The notes under the pieces: model-generated
What the model was told of the DNA's origin: nothing
Seen by the model: the letters and a program-made list of their open reading frames with translations, nothing else
The model's database searches: none
Shown: positions 36,584 to 48,194 of the stretch, piece by piece
How positions within the stretch are numbered: the stretch's first letter is position 1
Layout of the letters: each line of letters starts with the position of its first letter
Made by a program: the position numbers and the translations under genes
Origin: Plantago ovata
Lineage: Eukaryota; Streptophyta; Magnoliopsida; Lamiales; Plantaginaceae
Assembly: GCA_028274465.1 (NCBI GenBank)
Contig: CM051456.1
Span: forward strand, 44,018,870-44,082,869
Length of the DNA: 64,000 nucleotides
Direction of reading: 5' to 3'

Positions 36584-38790
36584 TCACATATGAGAAGCAA
36601 ATTGTTCAAGAATGAATGCATGCAAAAAAGTAGTAAAGAAAGCGATAAAAATTCCGGGTTGCCTCCCGGATAGCGCCATTGATCTCCTCTCCATGCCACG
36701 AACCTGTGAATAAGAAAGAACATAGGCTGCAAGACCACAGTAGCGAGTAGTGTAAGAAATATCAGGTGGATCAGATATGGCTTGCAACACGTGTTGCTTG
36801 CCATCCACTTCAATAGTGCAAGTTCTTTGGTAGATGTCCATCACGGAGCGTAGTTTAGTCAAGAACGTTCACCCTAAGAGTATGACATCCCCCGTTCCAG
36901 GTGCAGACGTCGGCATAACTACAAAATTGGTGTATACAGAAGCTTTACCAATCTTGACCAACACATTTTTCACAACGCCTTCGGGTCTCATAAAGGATCC
37001 ATCTGCCAGTTGCACAATAGCCCTATGCTCAGATAGTTTTCCAATGCTACTTTTTTCAAACACATTCAAAGGGAGTATGTTTGAGTAGGATCCCGTATCT
37101 AGTGTGGCACGGACATCTTCAAGCTCACTAATCCCTACCTTAACATCGAAACTTTTAGGGAGTGGCTCGGGATCCTCTTGCTCCTCATCACTATCGTCAG
37201 AACCAAGGTCCTTCTCTTCTTCCTTAGCCTGTAGAAGTTCTTCCTTCTTGCAACACTCGCACTTAGCAACCTTCTTGATGGTGATTTCGTCAGGTAGATC
37301 ACCAGCCAATGTAATGGAATTCGACTTCTCAGTGTTGCTAGGCAGTTTGCCTTGTTTCCTACTTGCTCCTCGGTCGATCAACTCTTGCATCTTTTGATGG
37401 GCAAGCCTAGTGCTCTCTTCCAACCTATCAAGCCTTGCCCTAGTCTTCTCAGAATCTTCTTCATAACGTTTGAGAAAACTTTGGGTGTGATCAACCATCT
37501 TTTGCAAGTTCTCCATCAGTTGAGCCGACTTCGACTTCGGTGGCTCTTTCGGAGCGGGGTTTTCGCAGTGATCATTACCATAGTTTAGCCTACTACGGTC
37601 TTGGCTAGGGCCATAAGTTTGGTTAGCCGGTGCATATCCTTGATTGTTTCGGAATCCTCTTCTCCAAAATCCACCTCGAGAATTCCTACTGTCTTGTCCG
37701 TAGCTAGCCTCTTGAGTACCAAACTCCGTAGCAAAGGCTTCCTCTTCGCCTCACCGAGCCCAGTTTCCATCATCATACGCAAGCTCCGATCTACACATAT
37801 GAGCCCCATGCCCATAGTTCTTGCATATTCGACATACTTCATTCGAAACAGTTGTTCCAGTGGCGCTCTTGAGGACTTGCTTCAATTCGTTGGTAAAGCA
37901 CTCGAATTGATCCCCATTCCCCCTATACATAGGGGCTTCTTCAGTCGGTGGAGCTTCAGGTCCACGTCTTCTAACCATCGCTCTTGGGTCCTTGAATTGC
38001 GAACCCTTAGCAAGCCTTTCGAAAACTGCACAGACGGCTTCTGCGGTTTCCTCCCATATATTGCCTCGGCATTGGAAATCCACCACTTGTTGGTTCTCGA
38101 AGGTTAGTCCATTGTAGAAGTGTTGGACTAGGTCAGAAAGCTCAAAACCATGGTGAGGGCACTTGTTCGTGAGATCTTGGAATCTCTCAAACGCGGTGTA
38201 GATGGTCTCATCATAGTCCTGCTTGAATCCAGTGATTTGCGCCTTTAGCGCGGTAGTCAAGGTGTGAGGGAAGTATTTTTCCATGAAAGTTGAAAAAACC
38301 TTGTCCCAAGTGTCCAGCGACCCTGCTGGTAGAGAACTCAACCATGACTTGGCTCTGTCGCCAAGTCCCATAGCAAAAACCTTCATTCTCAACTCATCCG
38401 TTGTTATTTCAGCTCCGGGTCGTGGGAGTTGGTTGACAAAATCATCGATATCGTGCAAGTACCCCATCACATCTTCCCTTGATAAGCCATAGAACCTTGG
38501 AAGTTGTTGGAATGTGTGGTTCTTGATTTCCAGATCTCGAGTTGCAGACGAAAGAATAATCGCCGGTCCCCTCATACGATCCTTGGTGGGTTGAACCCAT
38601 GCTTTCAGTGGTCTAGCTTTGCCATTCCGTCGATTTCCTTGAAAAGACTGTGTAGAGATTCAGAGAAATAGGTATCCTCTATTTCCTCTAGTGCACGCCT
38701 TTGAAGTAGTCGCCTTCTTTGGTGGTAGACTCTGTCGATCTCAGCAATTGAATCAGCAAGCGGTGTTCCTTTAGATCGTGTATGCGGCAT
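36584..38790 (-). pseudogene. G2 gag-protease (broken)
   Basis: Start at the ATG at 38790 (MPHTRSKGTPL). In order it has a basic N-terminal region, the gag core (LPRFYGLSREDVMGYLHDIDDF and SLDTWDKVFSTFMEKYFP), a zinc knuckle CRICKNYGHGAHMC, a linker (LDRLEESTRLAHQKMQELID) and a retropepsin-like domain (LDTGSYSNILPL). Breaks: a frameshift near 38600, a shift near 37750, a TGA at about 36866 where G4 has a sense codon, and a deletion of about 70 bp near the 3' end compared with G4. Same gag type as G4 and T1. No RT follows. Confidence 0.85.
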
Positions 38791-38915
38791 ACACTATCTG
38801 TAACAGACTAGGAAAGCAGTATCAGAGAGAGATTAAAAAGGAAAACTAAAACTACTAGAATTAGGAATTGAATGCTGAAAATATAAACAAATTAAACAGA
38901 AAAAAGGAGTATAGT

Positions 38916-38932
38916 CCCCGGCAACGACGCCA
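38916..38932 (-). promoter_or_regulatory. Primer binding site, tRNA-Asp type (G2)
   Basis: CCCCGGCAACGACGCCA, one change from the tRNA-Asp 3' end; the LTR begins at 38936. Confidence 0.85.
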
Positions 38933-38935
38933 ATT

Positions 38936-40233
38936 TGATGAACGCGCTGGTGTCGTGTTCCAACGCGAACGAAGCAAATAAATTTGTTATTTAGCCAAAG
39001 GCAATTCACAACTACAACGAAAACCGTAGTGTAGCAATAGAATGACCTCGAGTGTCGTTCTCTAAGGACTATAACTAGCTTTATCTATTTAACTAGGAAT
39101 ATAAAAACAGCAGACGTAAAAGCAAAGGTTTTTCTAACAGATAATGGAGATTGGTGATAGTATGATCCTTCAAAGCATAACGGGTCAATAATCATGCGTA
39201 AATTCCTCGGTCTTGCATGGAGATATTTGATCAATCGAATGTCCTGTTGAAATTATTAAGCACTACGAAGATAAAGATACTCACAAGTCAAGCACTATTG
39301 TCCAATTGTGTTCCGTAATTATTCAACACTACGAAGATATAGATGTGCATAGTTCGACGAGGGTCCAATTGTGCATAATATTTAATACAACATACGAGAA
39401 TATAGGCTGAGCCTGATCAACGAAATAAAGCAATAACACGGAGTATAATGCGCGATATAGCCATTAGCGTGATTATCTTCCCCTCGCTAAGAATTCACAT
39501 ACTACCACCAACGATAAGTTTAGCTACTCATAGTTGTCATACAATCAACAGAAATCATAGAAGAAAACATGTTGAAAGATATATAAAAATAAGTAGAATA
39601 AACTGTAAGATACAATGTTACCGAAGGTTGTCAATCTCCGAAGAATTGCGATCCTACAAGCTCCAAACTGCTATGAAAAAGTATCTCCTAAGCTACGAAC
39701 CCCCAGAACAGGCTCTGGGAAGTCCCTACTTAAAACTACAGAGAAAGGTGAGAGAATAGGTCTCGAAAAGTATGAATTTCGTTGAAAAACTGAGCAACTA
39801 TATAAAGGCTTCGAAATAGTGTGGGGCGATTCGCCCGGTGTGGGGCGATTCGCCCCACGTCCCGGGCAGTTCGCCCGGGAGTATTTTTCGCGGAATTCCA
39901 CGTTTTCGACGCGTTTTTGGATTTCTTCCCCTTTTCGGACTCGGTTTCGGACTTCTAGTGGCCTTCTAACCTCCAGATTCGACCGCTAGACTCCAAATCC
40001 TATCCGAAAACCTTCAGATACTCCAAATAGGCTTCTGTAACACCAATTCCTTGTCAACTTCAATATAATTGCCCGGAAATCCTCGTTTTTCAACCAAAAC
40101 TTGTAAAATAAAATCTAAAGGGAAACGTGACACTATTCTAACAAAATGCACTAAAATATAGCTAAATTAACATAGAGGATAGCTAAAATAGGTGAAAAAG
40201 ACTCAAACGAAAGTGTAAAATACACATTCATCA
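38936..40233 (-). repeat. G2 5' LTR
   Basis: A 1298-bp F LTR. Its first 40 bases differ from the 3' LTR (GCTGGTGTCGTGTTCCAACG), and its palindrome cluster at 39820-39883 has three units against two. Confidence 0.93.
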
Positions 40234-40601
40234 CGGTTGAGACAGCCATATAATATGCATGGAAGATTCAAGATTAGTCGGAGTCCAAGATTGGACCGCA
40301 TACGCTTGTTGCTGAGGACGCGGGCCTAAGATCCCGGGTTATGGAGAGCTAGCAGGCCTGTCCCAACTATGAGTCATGTAGGGACAGGGAGGAGCAGCCT
40401 ACGGTGGTGGCTGCATCCACGCCCACCACGGTGGCATACCCCATGATTGGGCATAACTGGAAGGGCCAAAATAATTGCTGCTACCACGTCAAGGTGAAAA
40501 CTGTTGTTGTCCTTGTACGGAAGGGGTCCTGGAGTTGCGATTCTTGTTGTTCTGGCGTCCCTTTTGCAATTTTCCACGAGAAGGAACCATAGGGTGGGCA
40601 T
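40234..40601 (-). pseudogene. Copia D gag C-terminal fragment
   Basis: On the minus strand this encodes a glycine-, serine- and tryptophan-rich Gag C-terminus (SRGKLQKGRQNNKNRNS, then YAQSWGMPPWWAWMQPPP, then QQAYAVQSWTPTNLESS) with a few stop codons. This arrangement just before the protease motif is usual for this kind of plant copia. It lies between G2 (ends 40233) and G3 (starts 40602) and joins across their target duplications to 14647 on one side and 46117 on the other. Confidence 0.75.
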
Positions 40602-41914
40602 TGATGAATGTGTATTTTACACTTTCATTTGAGTCTTTTTCACCTATTTTAGCTATCCTCTATGTTAATTTAGCTATATTTTAGTGCATTTTATTAGAAT
40701 AGTGTCACGTTTCCCTTTAGTTTTTATTTTACAGGTTTTGGTTGAAACACGAGGATTTCAGTGCAATTATATTAATGTTGACAAGGAATTGGTGTTCCAG
40801 AAGCCTATTTGGAGTATCTGAAGGTTTCCGGATAGGATTTGAAGTCTAGGGGTCGAATCTGGAGGTTAGAAGGCCACTAGAAGTCAGAAACCGCGTCCGA
40901 AAAGGGGAAGAAATCCAAAAACGCGTCGAAAACGTGGAAATTCCAGGAAAATGCTCCCGGGCGAATCGCCCGGGATGTGGGGCGAATCGCCCCACACCAG
41001 GCGACTCGCCCGGTGTGTGGGGCGAAGGGCCCCATATAAATTCGAAGCTTATATATAGTTGCTCAAATTTTCTCCGAAATTCATACTTTTCCAGACCTAT
41101 TCTCTCACCTTTCTCTGTAGTTTTAGGTAGGAACCTCCCAGAGCCTGTTCTGGGGGGTTCGTAGCTTAGGAGATACTTTTTCATAGTAGTTTGGAGCTTG
41201 TAAGATCGCGATTCTTCGGAGACTGACAACCTTCGGTAACATTGTATCTTACGATTTATTCTACTTATTTTTATATATCTTTAGACATGTTTTCTTCTAT
41301 GATTTATGTTGATTGCATGACAACTATGAGTAGCTAAACTTATCGTTAGTGGTAGTATGTGAATTCTTAGCGAAGGGTTGATAATCATGCTAATGGCTAT
41401 ATCGCGCATTATACTCCGTGTTATTGCTTTATTTCGTTGATCAGGCGCAACCTATATCTTCGTATGTTGATTAATTATTATGCACAATTGGACCCTAGTC
41501 AACCTATGTATATCTATATCTTCGTAGTGTTGAGTAATTACGGAACACAATTGGACAATAGTGTTTGACCTGTCAGTATCTATATCTTCGTAGTGTTTAA
41601 TAATTACAACAGGAAAATTGATTGATCAAAGATCTCCATGCAAAACCGAGGAATTTACGCATGATTATTAACCCGTTATGCTTTGAAGGACCATACTATC
41701 AGCAATCTCTATTTTCTGTTAGAAAAACCTTTGCTTTACTGTATGCTGTTTTTATATCCTTTAGATAAATAGATAAAGCTAGTTATAGTCCTTAGAGAAA
41801 GACACTCGAGGTCATTCTACTGCTACACTACGGTTTTCGTTGTAGTCGTGAATTGCCTTTGGCTAAATAACAAATTTATTTGATTAATTGAGTCTGACGA
41901 ACTTGGTTGCATCA
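40602..41914 (+). repeat. G3 5' LTR
   Basis: A 1313-bp LTR in sense orientation. It starts with an imperfect inverted repeat (GATGAATGTGT...ACACTTTCATT). The GC palindrome cluster (40960-41032) is followed after about 20 bp by a TATATATAG box (41050-41058), which places the cluster just upstream of the likely promoter. Confidence 0.94.
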
Positions 41915-41917
41915 AAT

Positions 41918-41934
41918 TGGCGCCGTTGCCGGGG
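41918..41934 (+). promoter_or_regulatory. Primer binding site, tRNA-Asp (G3)
   Basis: TGGCGCCGTTGCCGGGG is an exact complement of the plant tRNA-Asp 3' end, three bases after the 5' LTR. Confidence 0.92.
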
Positions 41935-42186
41935 ACTATACTCCTTTTTTCTGTTTAATTTGTTTATATTTTCAGCATTCAACCCCCAGAACAGCTCTTG
42001 GATTGTCTCTCAAAAATTTCACCTTCTTACCTATTTCTTTCCTCCTATCTTCTTCAGTAAATTCATCTAATCTGATCTTGGTTACATTGCGTGTTTGTGC
42101 TCTCGGATTTTTGGTGATATTGTCTTTGATTACGCTAATAGAACTAATTTTTAGTTTTGAGTTGCTCTTACTACAGAAATACAGAT

Positions 42187-43510
42187 ATGATGTCCATGCG
42201 CGCTCGCATGACACCCCAATTCTCGCAGGTGAGGAGAGGATCTTCCGTATACCTGGAAGATGAGTTAAGGAGGTATGAGGTGACGGAGTCCATGGTGAGG
42301 TACTTACCAAGGTACGAAGATGGAGTAGGGATGGACCCATGGAGTTTCATTCGATCCTATGAGAAGGAAATAGAAAGAATTCCAGCAGAAGGGTTTACTA
42401 AGGACCAATTGTGCAGGAAATTATTTTCTTTTACTCTGGGGTATGAGCCGAGGCGTTGGATTGCAAGGTTAGAACCAGGATCGCTGAAAACTTGGGGCCA
42501 AGTAGTAGAGGAGTTCTTGGCGCGGTTCATGCCCTATCATGAGACAATTGCCTTACGTGATAGGATCCAATATTTCGAGCAAGGAGAGTATGAGCAGTTT
42601 TGTGACGCCTACGAACGTTTTGAGCTGTATAAATGTGAGTGCCCCCATCACCGTTTCGAAGATGGGAGTTGATTTGGTGCTTCGTTGGTGGACTTCGTGA
42701 AGAGGAACGACTTAGAGTGGATCGGTTCAGCGGCGGTCTGGGAGAATGTACGGTCGACGAGGCCGAAGAAGTCCTCCGTAAGTACGCCAGAGGTTCAACA
42801 CAATCCGATGAGGTCATACCAATTCACATCACCGCAAAGGAAGTAGATCGAGGTGAAGCAGGAAGCTCATCCGAGGAGTATTTTGAAGCCGAAGAAATCA
42901 GTGAGGAAGATGCACATGCCGAGCAAGTTGAAGATGACCTTCGTATAGTAAAAGTTGTTGAAGAAGTTGAAGTAACTGAGCATCTTACGGAAGAATTCAG
43001 CTTGTTGAATTATGATGAAGTAGAAGAGGTTCGAGAACTTGAAGAGGAGAAAGGATTGGAAGGCGATGCCCCCCTGGAGGTGGGGGGCGAGTCGCCCAGC
43101 ATGGGGGAGAACCGCCTCCCATGACCAGTGAGCTGGATGACCCCAGCTCCCCTGTTTCTTTACTCGCAGACATTCGTATCAATCCAAAGCCACTTCCTTC
43201 CGTTACTACTGAGGTTCTTAAGTACAAAGAGGTGAATCTACTCCTCCGAGGTGGAAAGCTTGACAAGCAAGATACACAGGAGCCACCACTAAACAAGCAC
43301 CTCGATGAAGTCAAAGTGAATGTCCTCCTATTGATGAAGTCCTTATTGGATATGCCTGCAAAGCAAACCAGTCCATTCACCATGGTGAGATCTTTGAAGC
43401 TTCCTAGGTCTCTTTGCTACATCGGACCAAGAGAATGGCGGCCACCGTGGGGAGGTACTCTTGAGTCCATTCTTGAATACTCAGCCGACCGAGGCCAAAC
43501 CGTTCGGTAA
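42187..43510 (+). pseudogene. G3 gag (two frameshifts)
   Basis: Start chosen at the ATG at 42187, because the frame upstream is leader. The gag core reads MVRYLPRYEDGVGMDPWSFIRSYEKE in two parts, then SLKTWGQVVEEFLARFMPYHE, the tryptophan-centred motif of Ty3-type Gag. The frame shifts near 42660 and again near 43110 at a G-run (GGGGG against GGGGGG in G1). A long acidic linker (EEDAHAEQVEDDLR, VVEEVEVTEHLTEEF) leads to the C-terminal part shared with G1, ending at 43508-43510. No zinc knuckle or protease was seen. It is a gag type different from that in G2, G4 and T1. Confidence 0.82.
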
Positions 43511-44848
43511 CATCTAGTATCACCTTTTATTTACTCATTCTCTTTTGCTAGGGACTAGCTTAAGTTTCATGAGGGGGATGGGATGTGAACCATGATGTTA
43601 AGTATTGTTTGCTTTGTGATGTTGAGTATCGTATCTTGTTTTTTAATTGGATTTGCACGTTTACCGCTTTCTTAGTTTTTAGGTTGCATACACTACATTC
43701 ATCCTAGGATAGTCTTGCATGTTTTATATGGAGTTTATTGCCGAATTTTTTGAACTTTTTTATTGGGTAGATTAACTGACTATGCCATTAATCGTATGCT
43801 TCATCTCTATGAATTTGTTTGAGGTTTTTCTCGCTTGGCTTATCACATTTATGTATTGCACTTAGTTAAGCTTGGTAGTCTCGACATCACTTAGTGGTGT
43901 TTTCTCTACTGCGGTTCACGAAGGCCTTTATAATAGGATGATGCATGTTAGGGTCTTATGGTTGTTTTCCCGAGTAATTATGTATCTAAGAGGCAACAAG
44001 TCTTCACCATGCTTTGAGATTGCTAAATGCCTAGGAAGGAGGTAGTGTGAGGTTGGGTGATCCTTTTTTTATAACCTATTCTTTCGAATAGGTTTGGGGA
44101 GGGGGTTACACCATCGTAGACTTGTTTTTCGTTTTTCATTTCTGTGTTGTGAGTTTATTTTTCCTTTTCCGTAAATTTTGTACTCCAACCTATTCTTTCG
44201 AATAGGTTTGGGAAAGTCGTTTGTGAGTCATTTTGTTTCTCTTTTCGTTGTGCTACTGCTGGCTAAAAAAAAAAAAAAAGAAAGAAAAATTCCAAGAAAA
44301 AAGTAAAAGAAGAAAAAAAAGGAAACTGGAAAGAAAAAAAAGAAAAAAAGAAAAGACCCCAAAAAAGCAAAGAAGGGTCCAAAAAAAGAAAAGCCAAATA
44401 GCAGTTTAGCAAAGTGTTGTGTCTCATTTTCCAATTCTTGTAATGTTCGTAATCGTGTTGTAATTTTCTATTTTTTGCCTTTTGGTTTTTAGTGTCATCT
44501 GTTCTAGACCACCCTCGTCCTGCCATTCAGGAAGTAGTGAATAGCTTAAGACTTTACTTAAGATATGGGTAGAATAGGGGAATGTTATCTTTTATAGGGA
44601 ACCCTCCTTCGTTTGATGAGAGCCAGTACTGGTTCGACCTCTTTGAGGGAAAGTCTTAAACTTGGTGAACAACAGTAAGTCATCAGTTTCATAGGCACGG
44701 GACAACAATTCGTATCTTAGCATGCTTCATTACGTCGTCACTGACTAGGTCCAGGTAGAGAATGTTACGAGAGACTATCTTGTCTTGACATAAGTGCTTA
44801 GGTGGATGTGTATAAGTCAATCGAGGTATTCTTCAACCTATATTAACA
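43511..44848 (+). other. G3 3' non-coding region
   Basis: Sense-strand view of the region shared by the F and T families: two hairpin units (44075-44098 and 44187-44210), each followed by TTTGGGGA or a variant, and a purine-rich tract (44266-44392). It ends at a deletion that joins the interior directly to LTR position 49. Confidence 0.82.
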
Positions 44849-46111
44849 TAGCTATCCTCTATGTTAATTTAGCTATATTTTAGTGCATTTTATTAGAATA
44901 GTGTCACGTTTCCCTTTAGATTTTATTTTACAGGTTTTGGTTGAAAATCGAGGATTTCCGGGCAATTATATTGAAGTTGACAAGGAATTGGTGTTCCAGA
45001 AGCCTATTTGGAGTATCTGAAGGTTTCCGGATAGGATTTGAAGTCTAGGGGTCGAATCTGGAGGTTAGAAGGCCACTAGAAGTCAGAAACCGAGTCCGGA
45101 AAGGGGAAGAAATCCAAAAATGCGTCGAAAACGCGGAAATACCGGAAAAATGCTCCCGGGCGAATCGCCTGGGATGTGGGGCGAATCGCCCCACACCAGG
45201 CGACTCGCCCGGTGTGTGGGGCGAAGGGCCTCACACAAATTCGAAGCCTATATATAGTTGCTCAGATTTTCTCCGAAATTCATACTTTTCAGACCTATTC
45301 TCTCACGTTTCTCTGTAGTTTTAGGTAGGAACCTCCCAGAGCCTGTTCTGGGGGTTCGTAGCTTAAGAGATACTTTTTCATAGCAGTTTGGAGCTTGTAA
45401 GATCGCGATTCTTTGGAGACTGACAACCTTCAGTAACATTGTATCTTACGGTTTATTCTACTTATTTTTATATATCTTTCAACATGTTTTCTTCTATGAT
45501 TTATGTTGATTGCATGACAACTATGAGTAGCTAAACTTATCGTTGGTGGTAGTATGTGAATTCTTAGCGAAGGGTTGATATTCATGCTAATGGCTATATC
45601 GCGCATTATACTCCGTGCTATTGCTTTATTTCGTTGATCAGGCGCAACCTATATCTTCGTATGTTGATTAATTATTATGCACAATTGGACCCTAGTCGAC
45701 CTATGCTTATCTATATCTTCGTAGTGTTGAATAATTACGGAACACAATTGGACAATAGTGTTTGACCTGTCAATATCTATATCTTCGTAGTGTTTAATAA
45801 TTACAACAGGGCAATTGATTGATCAAAGATCTCCATGCAAAACCGAGGAATTTACGCATTATTATTAACCCGTTATGCTTTGAAGGAGCATACTATCACC
45901 AATCTCTATTATCTATTAGAAAAATCTTTGCTTTACTGTCTGCTGTTTTTATATTCTTTAGATAAATAGATAAAGCTAGTTATAGTCCTTAGAGAACGAC
46001 ACTCGAGGTCATTCTACTGCTACACTACGGTTTTCGTTGTAGTCGTGAATTGCCTTTGGCTAAATAACAAATTTATTTGATTAATTGAGTCTGACGAACT
46101 TGGTTGCATCA
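44849..46111 (+). repeat. G3 3' LTR (5'-truncated)
   Basis: A 1263-bp copy lacking the first 48 bases of the 5' LTR. The palindrome cluster is at 45157-45232. Confidence 0.93.
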
Positions 46112-46116
46112 GGCAT

Positions 46117-47006
46117 CTTGCGACGTATCAGAGTCACGTTGAGAAGCAAGAAAAGCATCATCATGGCCTGAATCCTTCAAGCTGGTTTCCTCCAAATTTA
46201 ACATGGAACGGATCTCATAGAAGGAGGGCTGAACTTTCGTGTGACGAATGACAGATGCAACGTCTTTAAACGCAAGAGTGAACCCCCCAATAATGCGAAG
46301 AATCCATCATCATGGCCTGCCTCCTTCAAGCTGGTTTCCTCCAAATTTAACATGGAACGGATTTCTTAGAAGGAGGGCAGAACTTCCGTGTGACGAATGA
46401 CAGATGCAACGCCTTTAAACGCAAGAGTGAGCCCCCCAATAATGCGAAGAATCAAACGATTATTCGGAACCGGAGCACCAACATTTCTGAGTTGATCAGA
46501 AAGGGATTTGAGGTGTTTACAGTATAGGGAAACTGACAAAAATCCTTCAAATAGTAGTTATTGAATTCCTGCTCAAGAGCAACGGCACGTGAGTTCTCAT
46601 TGTCTTGGAACAAATCACGAAGGCGCTCCCACAGAACCTGGGTTGTAACGTCCGCCTCGATAACAGTGTGCAAGAAATCTGATGATATGGTTGCGTAGAT
46701 ATATTGTACAACTGTGGCGTCCAGAGTATCCCACAGTTCCTTGTCGGCCTCAGACCGGGGAGGGATGGCTTTAGGTTTGCCATCCTTATCGGTGGGTGGA
46801 ATGATATGGGTGAGGACTTTATGAGAATGGTAGTGAACTTTGAAAAGCTCTGCCCACGTTACATATTGGACATTCTAAATCTTAAGATTGATAGGAACGT
46901 GAGACTTGATGTTAGACATAACAAGAGCAGGGTGAAAGGACGAAGATTCTTTGGAAGTATCTTTTGAAGAGGAGAAATCATTGTGAGGGGGTGACGTTTC
47001 AACCAT
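46117..47006 (-). pseudogene. Copia D gag N-terminal and core region
   Basis: Start at the ATG at 47006 (MVETSPPHNDF). It encodes a short N-terminus, NVQYVTWAELFKVHYHSHKV and a UBN2-type gag core (LWERLRDLFQDNENSRAVAL, then LSDQLRNVGAPVPNNRL), typical of plant copia Gag. A stop (LKI-stop) near residue 43, small frame changes and a 149-bp tandem duplication (46157-46454) show decay. It continues at 40601 beyond G3. Confidence 0.8.
46157..46454. repeat. 149-bp tandem duplication in copia D gag
   Basis: Copies 46157-46305 and 46306-46454 start with ATCATCATGGCCTG and differ at a handful of sites. It duplicates about 50 codons of the gag segment and shifts the frame. Confidence 0.85.
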
Positions 47007-47113
47007 GGTGTTGGAACAATGATGAAACGACGAAGAAGAAGAAAGAAAAGGGAGGGGACGGCAGATTAGGTAGGTAGCGGAAGGGTGAGAGATCGAACAC
47101 TAATATGAGACCA

Positions 47114-47260
47114 TGAAAGAATGTAACATGTTGACTATTATTCCATCGAATGTACATATTTATACAAGATACAAACTTGTTATGCAAGGCACGAATCTAG
47201 ACCTAACTAACTAGGAGTCTAAATACAACAAATATATTCTACAAATAATATATTCTAACA
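47114..47260 (-). repeat. Copia D 5' LTR (147 bp)
   Basis: In the sense direction TGTTAGAATATATT...CATTCTTTCA, with a TATAAATA-like word. It is followed by TGGTCTCATATTAG, which only partly resembles the tRNA-iMet primer site. Short LTRs beginning TGTTAGAATAT are common in small plant copia elements. Confidence 0.7.
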
Positions 47261-47386
47261 CTGTTGTATGGCATGCTTTGGTGTTTGATCTCATTTTTGT
47301 AGCTTGTGTGTTGCCGTTTTTTCTATTGTTCCTGCCTGCTTATGGTTTTTAATAAATGTATCAAGGTTTTTTTTTTTTTTACATTA
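47261..47386. other. Older DNA between copia D and the eS27 copy
   Basis: 126 bp of AT-rich sequence ending with a T14 run (47367-47380). I see no gene or element here. Confidence 0.6.
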
Positions 47387-47403
47387 GAATGTTTAATGTT
47401 TCT
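47387..47403. repeat. Target duplication of eS27 retrocopy, left
   Basis: GAATGTTTAATGTTTCT, identical to 47998-48014. It directly precedes the T-run that is the complement of the poly(A) tail. Confidence 0.9.
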
Positions 47404-47997
<594 letters not shown>

Positions 47998-48014
47998 GAA
48001 TGTTTAATGTTTCT
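47998..48014. repeat. Target duplication of eS27 retrocopy, right
   Basis: Identical 17-bp partner of 47387-47403, at the 5' end of the copied mRNA. Confidence 0.9.
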
Positions 48015-48194
48015 AAACTAGAGCTTAGTCTTGTAATTATTCTTGCATCATCCAGATAACAAACTGAAATCCAGTGATGGTATTGAAGCAGGATAATCAT
48101 TTGCGCATCTGATAGTTTTTTTTTACCTCTTCAGTATCGCTTATAATCTAGTCCAGTCGGTATCCACTTACGTTGAAAACTCAGCAGACACAAT
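48015..48194. other. Older DNA upstream of the uL4 fragment
   Basis: 180 bp with no feature that I can assign. It may be part of the uL4 copy (intron or upstream exon remains), but no clear coding match is seen. Confidence 0.5.

Larger units (their letters stand above)
14648..40233 (-). mobile_element. Ty3-like gag-protease element G2 (F family, long form)
   Basis: Minus-strand element with LTRs at 14648-15923 and 38936-40233 and the perfect target duplication CGGTT (14643-14647 and 40234-40238). The interior (15924-17553 plus 34831-38935, about 5.7 kb) is split by copia B. It carries a broken gag-protease frame near the 5' end, an unidentified module (34831-36583) and the standard F 3' non-coding region. 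No RT, RNase H or integrase motif was found. It is the same form as G4. Confidence 0.92.
40602..46111 (+). mobile_element. Ty3-like gag-only element G3 (F family)
   Basis: A 5.5-kb plus-strand element with 5' LTR 40602-41914, perfect tRNA-Asp primer site, interior with one broken gag and 3' LTR 44849-46111. The target duplication GGCAT is perfect (40597-40601 and 46112-46116). A deletion has removed the polypurine tract and the first 48 bases of the 3' LTR. No RT, RNase H or integrase. Confidence 0.93.
14517..47260 (-). mobile_element. Copia element D, fragmented by three insertions
   Basis: Outer, old Ty1/copia element on the minus strand with a short LTR. Remaining parts, in sense order, are the 5' LTR (47260-47114), gag (47006-46117, then 40601-40234) and the protease start (14647-14517). 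Joining across the perfect target duplications of G3 (GGCAT) and G2 (CGGTT) restores a colinear gag to protease order. It is cut on the left by element P. Several stop codons and an internal duplication show it is long dead. Confidence 0.82.
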
